Positions 1-6,177 are shown, counted from the stretch's first letter. The stretch: DNA of 6,215 nt from Roseimarinus sp035271585 (GCA_035271585.1 DATERL010000139.1:1-6215), one strand, 5' to 3'. Numbers and translations are program-made. The notes: generated by a model not told the origin, from the sequence alone.

Positions 1-62
1 AAGTAGGGCAGTAGCCCTGCGTAAGCAAAACCCGTTAATAATATGCCCAGCTTAATCCACAT
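1..62 (-). CDS. N-terminal fragment of a membrane or exported protein, cut by the window edge
   Basis: An ATG at 62-60 on the minus strand opens a frame that stays open to the left edge (20 full codons). It reads MWIKLGILLTGFAYAGLLPY. This is one Lys near the start followed by an almost wholly hydrophobic stretch, as expected for a first transmembrane helix or a signal peptide; AYA at residues 13-15 could be a signal peptidase I site, but the residues after it stay hydrophobic. A TAnnTTTG-type promoter lies 27 bp upstream, and the helicase terminator lies just before that, so this would be an independent transcription unit on the helicase strand. Only the N-terminus is visible, so the family cannot be named. 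A short, chance open frame remains possible. Confidence 0.5.
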   Translation of the reverse strand, partial: MWIKLGILLTGFAYAGLLPY

Positions 63-88
63 TTATAGTTGTCTATTGGTCATGAGTT

Positions 89-96
89 CAAATGTA
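89..96 (-). promoter_or_regulatory. Bacteroidota -7 promoter element for the leftmost gene
   Basis: Read on the minus strand this is TACATTTG, an exact match to the Bacteroidota primary-sigma -7 consensus TAnnTTTG. Transcription would start about 7 bases further on, leaving a leader of about 20 bases before the ATG at 62. No clear TTTG -33 box is seen at the expected distance, so the assignment rests on the -7 match and its position between the helicase terminator and the start codon. Confidence 0.4.
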
Positions 97-151
97 TGAA
101 ATTATTTATCGCGAAGTAAAATGTTTTTTTGATTTTCAAATTTGTTTGAAC

Positions 152-180
152 AAAAAAAGTGCAGGCTCTAACCTGCACTT
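152..180 (-). terminator. Rho-independent terminator of the DEAD-box helicase gene
   Basis: On the minus strand a perfect 9-bp stem (AAGTGCAGG / CCTGCACTT) closes a 6-base loop (TTAGAG). A T-run follows directly (plus-strand A152-A158; the two innermost also pair in the stem). It begins 38 bases after the helicase stop codon and is the clearest intrinsic terminator in the window. On the plus strand the hairpin is not followed by a T-run, so it works in one direction only. Confidence 0.88.
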
Positions 181-217
181 ATATCGTGGTAATTTTTTGT
201 TGTTTGTATCAATTATT

Positions 218-1504
218 CTATCGTCTCGATGAGCGTTTGCTTGAGCTTGTAGTTGTGCTTTTGCTTCGGGAATTTCGGGCATTATTGAAATTATTACCCT
301 GTTTCCTTCTATCAGGATTTTGTTTTTGTTTCTTGCTGGCTTCTTTCGGTGTTGGCTGGTTGTTTATTTCAAGCACGTAAGGATGATCTTTTACAACATC
401 GATACGCATTGAAATTAAACGTTGAATATCGCGAATGTATGGCAGCTCATCGTTGTCGCACAGCGAAATGGCCCGGCCACTTGCTCCGGCTCTTCCGGTT
501 CGGCCAATACGGTGTACGTAAGTTTCCGAAATGTTGGGTATCTCAAAGTTGATAACACACGATAAATCGTCAATGTCGATTCCACGAGCGGCAATATCAG
601 TTGCAACCAAAACGCGGGTTTGTTGTGTTTTAAAATTGTTGAGTGCCCGTTGGCGTTGTTGTTGCGACTTGTTCGAGTGCAATGCTTCCGATTTAATGCC
701 TTTTTTGACCAGCATTTGTGTAAGCTTATCGGCACCGTACTTGGTTCGTGTGAAAATTAATGCCGACACAATACTGCTGTCGTTTAATAAATCGACCAAT
801 AAGCTGCGTTTATTTTCTTTACTAACGTAGTAAAGTTTTTGTTGCACCGTTTCGGCAGTGGTTGTTTCGGGAGTAATGGTTACTCTTTGAGGATTGTTGA
901 GTATGGTGCTGGCCAAGTGTACAATATTCATGGGCATGGTTGCCGAAAAGAACAGCGACTGGCGCTTGTTGGGCAGTTCTTTTATGATGCGTTTAACATC
1001 GTTTAAAAATCCCATGTCGAGCATGCGGTCGGCCTCGTCTAAAACAAAATACTCAATTGATGAAAGTTTAATAAAACCTTGGTTCATTAAATCGAGTAGC
1101 CTGCCCGGCGTAGCAACCAAAATATCCACACCTTGCCTTAGTGCATTGGTTTGGGGCAATTGCGAAACGCCGCCAAAAATTACGGTATGTTTTAGCGAAG
1201 TGTATTTGCCATAAGACTCTAAACTTTCGTTTATTTGTATAGCCAGTTCGCGTGTTGGCGTTACAATTAATGCTTTTATATTACGTCTACCTTTCGAAAG
1301 CGTGCTGTTTTGCTCTAAAAGTTGCAAAATAGGTATTGAAAAAGCTGCTGTTTTTCCAGTACCGGTTTGCGCGCAACCCATTAAATCGTTTCCTTCGAGT
1401 AATATTGGTATTGATTGCTGTTGGATGGGGGTAGGTGTTGTGTAACCTTCTTCTTTGATAGCCCTTCTTATGGGCTCAATTAATGCTAATTCGTCAAATG
1501 TCAT
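218..1504 (-). CDS. rhlE: DEAD-box ATP-dependent RNA helicase, RhlE-like
   Basis: A cytoplasmic ATP-dependent RNA helicase that unwinds short RNA duplexes; relatives act in ribosome assembly, RNA decay and cold adaptation. The 428-residue protein shows every family motif in order: Q motif (GYTTPTPIQ, 20-28), motif I AQTGTGKT (45-52), Ia PTRELA (83-88), Ib TPGR (132-135), DEAD (156-159), SAT (187-189), motif V ARGID (306-310) and motif VI HRIGRTGRAG (331-340). The last 45 or so residues form a low-complexity Lys/Arg/Ser/Asn tail, likely an RNA-binding extension. The frame extends 17 codons further upstream (to 1555), but MTFDELALIEPI at 1504 is the usual family start, so I chose that. Upstream TTACTTTG (1560-1553, minus strand) is a one-mismatch -7 element. 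Transcription runs away from the toxin-antitoxin genes and ends at the terminator at 152-180. Subfamily assignment to RhlE is by general resemblance only. Confidence 0.95.
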   Translation of the reverse strand: MTFDELALIEPIRRAIKEEGYTTPTPIQQQSIPILLEGNDLMGCAQTGTGKTAAFSIPILQLLEQNSTLSKGRRNIKALIVTPTRELAIQINESLESYGKYTSLKHTVIFGGVSQLPQTNALRQGVDILVATPGRLLDLMNQGFIKLSSIEYFVLDEADRMLDMGFLNDVKRIIKELPNKRQSLFFSATMPMNIVHLASTILNNPQRVTITPETTTAETVQQKLYYVSKENKRSLLVDLLNDSSIVSALIFTRTKYGADKLTQMLVKKGIKSEALHSNKSQQQRQRALNNFKTQQTRVLVATDIAARGIDIDDLSCVINFEIPNISETYVHRIGRTGRAGASGRAISLCDNDELPYIRDIQRLISMRIDVVKDHPYVLEINNQPTPKEASKKQKQNPDRRKQGNNFNNARNSRSKSTTTSSSKRSSRR

Positions 1505-1651
1505 AAAAATATTTAATGAAGATGCTGGTGTGCATCTTGTAATTTTGAAGTGCAAAGTAAATCAATTAATTGGTAATACTATATTCGGTGTAGCTTCTAT
1601 ACATTTAAATTAATAAATGATAATTTCAATTTTACATACCCTAGGTTTTGA

Positions 1652-1671
1652 TAGTGTTAACTGGTGTTAAT
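1652..1671. repeat. Two 10-bp direct repeats, period 10
   Basis: TAGTGTTAAC is followed at once by TGGTGTTAAT (8 of 10 identical, sharing GTGTTAA). A spacing of one helical turn in the divergent intergenic region between helicase and antitoxin would suit a DNA-binding protein. With only two copies in AT-rich DNA, chance is a serious alternative. Confidence 0.3.
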
Positions 1672-1676
1672 ATTAA

Positions 1677-1688
1677 GCTTTATAAAGC
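1677..1688. repeat. 12-bp perfect palindrome upstream of the toxin-antitoxin genes
   Basis: GCTTTATAAAGC equals its own reverse complement. It lies 16 bp before the longer inverted repeat and 69 bp before the antitoxin start. It may be a second operator-like site for the toxin-antitoxin promoter, but it is short and AT-rich. Confidence 0.35.
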
Positions 1689-1703
1689 ATGGTAAATGCC
1701 GCT

Positions 1704-1737
1704 AGTTAGATAATTCTTTCAAAAGAATTATCTAACT
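1704..1737. promoter_or_regulatory. 34-bp inverted repeat, probable operator of the toxin-antitoxin operon
   Basis: Two perfect 16-bp arms (1704-1719 and 1722-1737) are separated by only CA. The right arm overlaps the -7 promoter element at 1733-1740, and the repeat ends 19 bp before the antitoxin ATG. Type II toxin-antitoxin operons are commonly autorepressed by the antitoxin or the complex bound to palindromes overlapping the promoter, and position and symmetry fit that role. As RNA it would form a hairpin, but no T-run follows (next bases TTGAAAAAAA), so it is not a plus-strand terminator. Confidence 0.65.
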
Positions 1738-1740
1738 TTG
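1733..1740 (+). promoter_or_regulatory. -7 promoter element of the toxin-antitoxin operon
   Basis: TAACTTTG matches the Bacteroidota consensus TAnnTTTG exactly. Transcription would start near 1747, giving a leader of only about 10 bases before the antitoxin ATG at 1757. No clear -33 TTTG is visible, because that position falls within the inverted repeat. Overlap with the palindrome suggests repression by promoter occlusion. Confidence 0.55.
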
Positions 1741-1756
1741 AAAAAAACGCAGCGAT

Positions 1757-1978
1757 ATGAATATTCAAGCAGAGAAAATTGAGATAATGAAGATGATTCT
1801 TGATACTGACAATCCAAGTATTTTAGAATCAGTAAAAAATATATTTAAGAAAAGCACGACTGTTGATTTCTGGGATATTCTTCCACAAGAGCAGAAAGTA
1901 GACATTTTGCAAGGTATAAAAGATATTGAAAATGGGGAAAATATTGATTATGAGGACTTCATGAAACAGTATCGATAA
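1757..1978 (+). CDS. Putative antitoxin of a type II toxin-antitoxin pair
   Basis: A 73-residue protein that would neutralise the toxin encoded directly downstream. The N-terminal part (about 1-30: MNIQAEKIEIMKMILDTDNP onward) is predicted helical. The C-terminal part (DFWDILPQEQKVDILQGIKDIENGENIDYEDFMKQ) carries the acidic helix-plus-hook pattern commonly seen in small Bacteroidetes antitoxins paired with RelE/ParE toxins. There I see no recognisable helix-turn-helix or ribbon-helix-helix motif, so the DNA-binding mode is unclear. The stop codon overlaps the toxin start (TAATG), so translation is probably coupled. No Shine-Dalgarno sequence precedes the ATG. The gene is notably more AT-rich than the RSH gene downstream. 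The call rests mainly on size, pairing and remembered resemblance to unnamed Bacteroidetes antitoxins. Confidence 0.75.
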   Translation: MNIQAEKIEIMKMILDTDNPSILESVKNIFKKSTTVDFWDILPQEQKVDILQGIKDIENGENIDYEDFMKQYR

Positions 1979-2295
1979 TGAGAAAAATAAAACTTTCAAA
2001 AAGAGCATTTATTAGACTTGAAAAATTGCTGGAGTATTTGGTGTTGGAATGGTCACTCAAAGTGAAAACTGATTTTATAAAAAAACTTGATAAATCCTTA
2101 AAAAGAGTTCAAAAATTCCCTGAATCTTGTCAACAGACAGACTTTATAAAAGGTCTCTATATGCTTGTTATTACAAAACAAACTTCATTGTTCTACAGAT
2201 TTGATTCTAAAAATATTACGGTTGTGACATTATTTGATAATCGTATGAATCCCAAAAAACTGAAGAAAGAGAAGACGCAAGACCACGCTTTATAA
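1978..2295 (+). CDS. RelE/ParE-family toxin
   Basis: A 105-residue basic protein of the ParE/RelE toxin superfamily. Members either cleave ribosome-bound mRNA (RelE type) or poison DNA gyrase (ParE type); which applies here cannot be told from sequence. The pattern fits: an N-terminal strand (KIKLSKRAFIRL), two helices rich in Lys/Glu (about 8-50), the hinge KFPESCQQ, then beta strands (YMLVITKQTSLFYRFD, ITVVTLFDNRMNPKKL). The closing LFDNRMNPKKL is a conserved-looking strand in this group, with Arg in the region where catalytic or binding basic residues sit. The length is typical (90-105 residues). The start is fixed by the one-base overlap with the antitoxin stop. The gene is very rich in AAA and other AT-rich codons compared with its neighbours, suggesting acquisition by transfer. 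Confidence 0.82.
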   Translation: MRKIKLSKRAFIRLEKLLEYLVLEWSLKVKTDFIKKLDKSLKRVQKFPESCQQTDFIKGLYMLVITKQTSLFYRFDSKNITVVTLFDNRMNPKKLKKEKTQDHAL

Positions 2296-2325
2296 TAGCA
2301 AAATATAATTAATTGCAGTTTTTGT

Positions 2326-2396
2326 GCTGATAATCAAGGTTTATAGTCCGCATCAGCCTTGGTGCTTTTCGACAGGAAAGCATCAAGCATTCCGCA
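2326..2396. repeat. Structured intergenic element: strong hairpin flanked by TCCGCA repeats
   Basis: The core hairpin pairs 2358-2370 with 2375-2387 (13 pairs, two of them G-T if read as plus-strand RNA) around the tetraloop GACA. The hexamer TCCGCA occurs on both sides (2347-2352 and 2391-2396) as a direct repeat. A second weaker stem pairs GCTGA (2326-2330) with TCAGC (2353-2357), which would stack directly on the core hairpin. The region is visibly richer in G and C than the DNA on either side. No T-run follows on either strand, so it is not a standard terminator. It could be a REP-like element, a remnant of a mobile element, or part of an RNA trailing the toxin mRNA. Confidence 0.5.
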
Positions 2397-2423
2397 CCTA
2401 ATCATATTTGCGAACTGTTGTAA

Positions 2424-2454
2424 TTGAGCGAAGATTTATTTTTTGCTATTTTTG
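2424..2454 (+). promoter_or_regulatory. Promoter of the RSH - glycerate kinase operon
   Basis: TATTTTTG (2447-2454) matches TAnnTTTG exactly, and TTG at 2424-2426 lies 20 bp upstream at the spacing expected for the -33 element. The start of transcription would be near 2461, leaving a leader of about 20 bases before the ATG at 2481. It is the best two-part Bacteroidota promoter in the window and suggests that the RSH gene is transcribed independently of the toxin-antitoxin genes. Confidence 0.6.
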
Positions 2455-2480
2455 TTTAGCCTCAAAAACGACTTTTAATT

Positions 2481-4682
2481 ATGGAAAACACAATAGATTT
2501 AAAATTTGAAAATAAACTGGCCGAGTTGCTTGAGGTGTGTCGCAAAAGCAGTGTTGCGCTCGATTTGGGCAAAATTGAAGAAGCAGCTAAAGCAGCATTC
2601 CGAATTTTGGGCGATACTTGTTGGGAGTCGGGCGAAGCTATTATTTTTCACTCCTTCGATGTGGCTTACATTGTGGCACACGACATAGGCATTGGTACCG
2701 ACTCGATTGTGGCCGCACTTTTACACAATATTTTTGAAAGCCACGGAAGTAAAGACGAAATTATTAGTCAACTTCCCAATCAGTTTGGACCCCAAGTGTT
2801 TTTGTTGCTCGAAGGACTTTTCAAAATTAATTCCATCGATACGGTTACCATTTCTGTGCATTCTGAAAACTTCCGAAGGTTATTGATGACCTTATCGGGC
2901 GATTTGCGTGTGGTACTCATCAAAATTGCCGACCGTTTGGTCGATATGAGAAATTTGAATGAGCTCCCTGCCGAGTTGCAAGCTAAATATGCCACTGAAA
3001 CTTCGTACTTGTATGCGCCCCTTGCTCATCGAATGGGTATTTACAATATCAAATCCGAACTCGAGGATTTATCGCTAAAATACCTTCGCCCCGACGATTA
3101 CAATACAATTGTCAGAAAATTGTCAGAAACAACCGAAGAACGGAAAAAATTCGTTTCAGAGTTTGTGAAACCAATTGAGACGAAGCTCAAATTGAAAGAT
3201 TTTAAATTTGAAATGAAAGCCCGTACCAAATCAGTTTATTCTATTTGGAATAAAATGAAGAAAACACGGGTAAGTTTCGAGGAGGTTTACGACTTATTTG
3301 CGATTAGGGTTATTCTCGATTCGCAACCCGAAAACGAAAAATCGGACTGCTGGCAGGTGTATTCTATTGTAACCGAGGAGTATCAGCCCAATACTGAACG
3401 CATGCGCGACTGGGTGTCTATTCCTAAATCGAATGGCTATGAATCGCTTCATACCACGGTAATGGGACCTCATGGCAAATGGGTAGAGGTGCAAATACGT
3501 ACTGTTCGCATGAACGAAGTGGCTGAAAAAGGAATGGCGGCCCACTGGAAATATAAAGGTGGAAAGGGAAATGACGATCTCGATAAGTGGTTGGCCAATA
3601 TTCGTGAAATTTTGGAGAACCCCGATGGCGATCCCAATACCCTTGTCGAAGAGTTCAAAACCAATATTTACGACGATGAATTGTTCATTTTTACGCCACG
3701 TGGCGACCTGAAAAAACTACCAACAGGCTCAACTATTCTTGATTTTGCTTACGATATCCATTCCGATTTAGGCGATAAATGCGTGGGTGGAAAAGTCAAT
3801 GGACGTAAGGTTTCGATGAAACAAAAGCTGAAAAATGGCGATCAGGTTTCCATCGAAACATCGAACAATCAAAAACCAAAGCTCGATTGGCTCGACTTTG
3901 TAATTACCTCGAAGGCCAAAAACCGCATTAAGTCCAGTTTAAACGAATATCGGAAACGAGAAGCCGAAAACGGAAAGGAAATTGTTAAACGAAAGTTTAA
4001 GAACTGGAAAATTGATTATACCGACGAGGTAATCAGAAAATTGCTAAACGAGTTAAAGTTCAAGTCGGCTCAAGACCTTTATTATGCTTTAGCTATTGGC
4101 CAGATCGAGGCCCTCGAATTGAAAAATATTGTGAGGGAAAAAGAACCTGACGAGGCCAAAGCCAAGGATGTTTTAGGAGAGTTGATACCCAAAAAAGTTA
4201 TTGATCACCTTGCGTTTGATAATAACGATGAGTTTTTAGTTATTGATAATAACCTGAAAAATGTCAACTATAAGTTGGCCCGGTGCTGCAATCCTATTTT
4301 TGGCGACGATATTTTTGGTTTCATCACCATTCGCGAAGGTATAAAAGTACACCGCGAAGCTTGTCCAAATGCTGTCCAAATGCGAGAACGTTACCCCTAT
4401 CGTTTTATTAAAACCCGATGGCGCGATACGAAACAAACAAGCGCATTCCAGGCCACTGTTCATCTGGTGGGGCTCGACAGGCAAGATATTGTGGGCGACA
4501 TATCGCATATCGTTGCTAAAGATGTTGGCGTACAAATGCGCTCCATTAATATCGATTCGAAAAATGGTGAATTTAAGGGTGTGCTTAGAGTTTTCGTAAA
4601 TAACATCGAACACCTCGATTTTTTGATGCACAGGCTGAAAAACATCAAAGGAATTCATCATGTTTCGCGGGGCGATTTTTAA
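2481..4682 (+). CDS. relA: RelA/SpoT-family (p)ppGpp synthetase with degenerate hydrolase domain
   Basis: Long RSH enzyme (733 residues, normal length) that makes the alarmone (p)ppGpp from ATP and GDP/GTP during starvation, on the ribosome. Domains in order: HD hydrolase (about 30-170), synthetase (about 235-360), TGS (about 399-460), helical (about 470-565), conserved-Cys/zinc-finger-like (RCCNP 601-605, VHREACPN 623-630) and ACT (about 655-733). The synthetase keeps its hallmarks: ARTKSVYSIWNKM (247-259), the Mg-binding Asp of DLFAIRV (D271), NGYESLHTT (318-326) and EVQIRT (336-341). The hydrolase site does not: the usual LLHDVxEDT reads LLHNIFESH (H82 N83, E86 S87), and ADRLHNMR reads ADRLVDMR (D155 for Asn); H57, H82 and D151 remain. 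I infer synthesis only, with little or no hydrolysis, so another hydrolase should exist in the genome. The glycerate kinase gene follows after 20 bp, so the two probably form an operon. Confidence 0.95.
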   Translation: MENTIDLKFENKLAELLEVCRKSSVALDLGKIEEAAKAAFRILGDTCWESGEAIIFHSFDVAYIVAHDIGIGTDSIVAALLHNIFESHGSKDEIISQLPNQFGPQVFLLLEGLFKINSIDTVTISVHSENFRRLLMTLSGDLRVVLIKIADRLVDMRNLNELPAELQAKYATETSYLYAPLAHRMGIYNIKSELEDLSLKYLRPDDYNTIVRKLSETTEERKKFVSEFVKPIETKLKLKDFKFEMKARTKSVYSIWNKMKKTRVSFEEVYDLFAIRVILDSQPENEKSDCWQVYSIVTEEYQPNTERMRDWVSIPKSNGYESLHTTVMGPHGKWVEVQIRTVRMNEVAEKGMAAHWKYKGGKGNDDLDKWLANIREILENPDGDPNTLVEEFKTNIYDDELFIFTPRGDLKKLPTGSTILDFAYDIHSDLGDKCVGGKVNGRKVSMKQKLKNGDQVSIETSNNQKPKLDWLDFVITSKAKNRIKSSLNEYRKREAENGKEIVKRKFKNWKIDYTDEVIRKLLNELKFKSAQDLYYALAIGQIEALELKNIVREKEPDEAKAKDVLGELIPKKVIDHLAFDNNDEFLVIDNNLKNVNYKLARCCNPIFGDDIFGFITIREGIKVHREACPNAVQMRERYPYRFIKTRWRDTKQTSAFQATVHLVGLDRQDIVGDISHIVAKDVGVQMRSINIDSKNGEFKGVLRVFVNNIEHLDFLMHRLKNIKGIHHVSRGDF

Positions 4683-4702
4683 TTCATATTAAATTTTTTC
4701 CT

Positions 4703-6085
4703 ATGAATATTTTAATAGCACCCAACGCCATGAAAGGCTCTTTAAGTGCTTTCGAAATGGCCGATGCTATCGAAGCCGGATTGCAGAAAGCCGGATTGTT
4801 CGATATAACCAAATTGCCAGTGGCCGATGGGGGCGATGGAACTGCACGCGTACTCGCCAATGTTTTGGGGGCAAGTTTTGTTCATTGTACCGTGCTCGAC
4901 CCTTTGCTACGTGAAATTGATAGTGGTTTTTATCTTGATGACAAAAATGTGGCAATTATTGAAATGGCCGATGCTTCGGGTATGAAACTGTTAGCGGCTA
5001 ACGAGCTTTTGCCCTTAAAAACATCAAGTTTTGGCACTGGCCAATTAGTGAAATTGGCCAGTGAACATGGGGCAAAAACCATTTGGCTTTGCGTGGGTGG
5101 TAGTGCTACTGTGGATGCTGGAATGGGCGCACTGATGGCACTTGGCGTTAAGTTTTTTAGCTCCGATGGTGAGTTAACGCTGGGAAATGGCGAGAGCATG
5201 GCAAAGGTCGATTCGTTCGATGCACTTGCTGCCAATAAATTACTGCAAGCAGTCAGTATTAAAATAATTAGCGATGTAAAAAACCCACTATTAGGTGAAA
5301 ATGGTGCAGTGGCTGTTTTTGCACCACAGAAAGGAGCAAGTTATCAGCAACTAAAAGTTCTCGAAAAAGGAATGTTGTTATTTGCTAAAACCATTTCACA
5401 ACAAACAGGCTGCAGTATTTCAGCACTTGAAGGTGGAGGTGCAGCTGGTGGTATTGCGGCTGCTTTTGCTGCACTCTTTAATGCTCAAATTGTTGATGGC
5501 GCCCAATTTGTGCTCGAAAAAACTGGCTTTTATGACCTGGCCTTGCATGCCGATTTAATTATCACCGGCGAGGGTAAAGTCGATAATTCGACCTTAATGG
5601 GCAAGGCGCCTGGGGCAATTTTAGCTTTTGGAACAGTAATTGATAAACCAGTGTATGTTATATGTGGCATCAACTCGTTATCGGTTCCGAATCGGTTTAA
5701 ACAAATTGTTCTGATAACAAGCAAAATCGAAAATTTAAAAGAAACAATGAGCAAGGCATTTGAAAATGTTGTAAAAAGTGCGTTTGTTTTAGGCGAAAAT
5801 TTAAAAGTGGATATTGATTACAATCACGCACTTGCTGCGTTCGAAAATAATGAAATTGAAAAAAGTTTGTTGATGGTTGATCAATTGATTGAGCTCGATA
5901 AAATGAATACAGACCTTTTGTTGTTGAAAGCAAAAATAAAATTCAAACAACAAAATTGGCGCGAGACACTTAATTTACTGAATGCAATACTCGAAGTTGA
6001 TGCGAATAACGAGTTGGCTCAAAATTATAAAAAAATGGTAATGGATATCTTAGTTTTTTGGAACAAGGATAACTATAATCCTTAG
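4703..6085 (+). CDS. glxK: Glycerate kinase (GarK/GlxK type) fused to a C-terminal TPR domain
   Basis: Residues 1-366 are a complete type-1 glycerate kinase, phosphorylating D-glycerate with ATP to phosphoglycerate and so feeding glycolysis. Seen motifs: MNILIAPNAMKGSLSA (1-16), KLPVADGGDGT (37-47), EMADASGMKLL (87-97), SSFGTGQLV (108-116), VGGSATVDAGMGALMALG (131-148), DVKNPLLGENGA (191-202), EGGGAAGGIAAAF (243-255), DLIITGEGKVDNSTLMGKAP (284-303). Usual family length is about 370-385 residues; this protein has 460. The extra part (about 370-460) reads as two TPR-like helical pairs (about 373-404 and 405-436) ending MDILVFWNKDNYNP, which strongly resembles free-standing small TPR proteins of Bacteroidales that end in a similar YNP/YNQ tail. 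The fusion is in frame without interruption; a GTG at 5808 sits just where a separate TPR protein might start. Spacing of 20 bp after the RSH gene and no Shine-Dalgarno sequence point to co-transcription. The role of the TPR part is unknown. Confidence 0.93.
   Translation: MNILIAPNAMKGSLSAFEMADAIEAGLQKAGLFDITKLPVADGGDGTARVLANVLGASFVHCTVLDPLLREIDSGFYLDDKNVAIIEMADASGMKLLAANELLPLKTSSFGTGQLVKLASEHGAKTIWLCVGGSATVDAGMGALMALGVKFFSSDGELTLGNGESMAKVDSFDALAANKLLQAVSIKIISDVKNPLLGENGAVAVFAPQKGASYQQLKVLEKGMLLFAKTISQQTGCSISALEGGGAAGGIAAAFAALFNAQIVDGAQFVLEKTGFYDLALHADLIITGEGKVDNSTLMGKAPGAILAFGTVIDKPVYVICGINSLSVPNRFKQIVLITSKIENLKETMSKAFENVVKSAFVLGENLKVDIDYNHALAAFENNEIEKSLLMVDQLIELDKMNTDLLLLKAKIKFKQQNWRETLNLLNAILEVDANNELAQNYKKMVMDILVFWNKDNYNP
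5035..5063. repeat. Perfect 12-bp inverted repeat inside the glycerate kinase gene
   Basis: CACTGGCCAATT (5035-5046) and AATTGGCCAGTG (5052-5063) are exact reverse complements around a 5-base loop (AGTGA). In mRNA this would be a stable hairpin across the codons for the conserved GTGQLVKLAS segment. The protein sequence there is normal for the family, so any function of the hairpin would be on top of coding. Confidence 0.6.
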
Positions 6086-6177
6086 CAAATGAATGTCAAA
6101 TAAAGTGTTTAAAAGAAGAGAAGTGTCTAATTGTTGCTATTTTCTTATAAATTATTTCCAAAAATAATCATTTTAAT

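Noticed and set aside
3..20. Small hairpin (arms about 3-9 and 14-20) as a terminator or RNA element
   Set aside because: It is short, has no T-run and lies inside the hydrophobic coding start on the minus strand, so coding explains it better.
1505..1555. In-frame extension of the helicase by 17 residues from an upstream ATG
   Set aside because: The added residues (MHFKITRCTPASSLNIF) do not resemble a helicase N-terminus, whereas the internal MTFDELALIEPI is the usual family start.
1705..1736. Integron attC site, suggested by GTTAGAT...ATCTAAC around a toxin-antitoxin cassette
   Set aside because: The two boxes fit GTTRRRY and RYYYAAC, but attC sites have them in the opposite order (RYYYAAC first). 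There is no matching site on the far side of the module and no integrase in the window.
1564..2315. Nine-base direct repeat AATTAATTG (1564-1572 and 2307-2315) flanking the toxin-antitoxin module as a target-site duplication
   Set aside because: The repeat is low-complexity and AT-only apart from the last base, there are no terminal inverted repeats beside it and no transposase; chance is likely in such DNA.
4773..4798. Repeated AAGCCGGATTG, 15 bp apart, near the start of the glycerate kinase gene
   Set aside because: It is in frame and encodes an ordinary amphipathic helix (EAGLQKAGLF); no sign of function beyond coding.
6151..6168. Stem-loop after the glycerate kinase as an intrinsic terminator
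   Set aside because: The 7-bp stem has only A-T pairs and no T-run follows, so it would be too weak to terminate.
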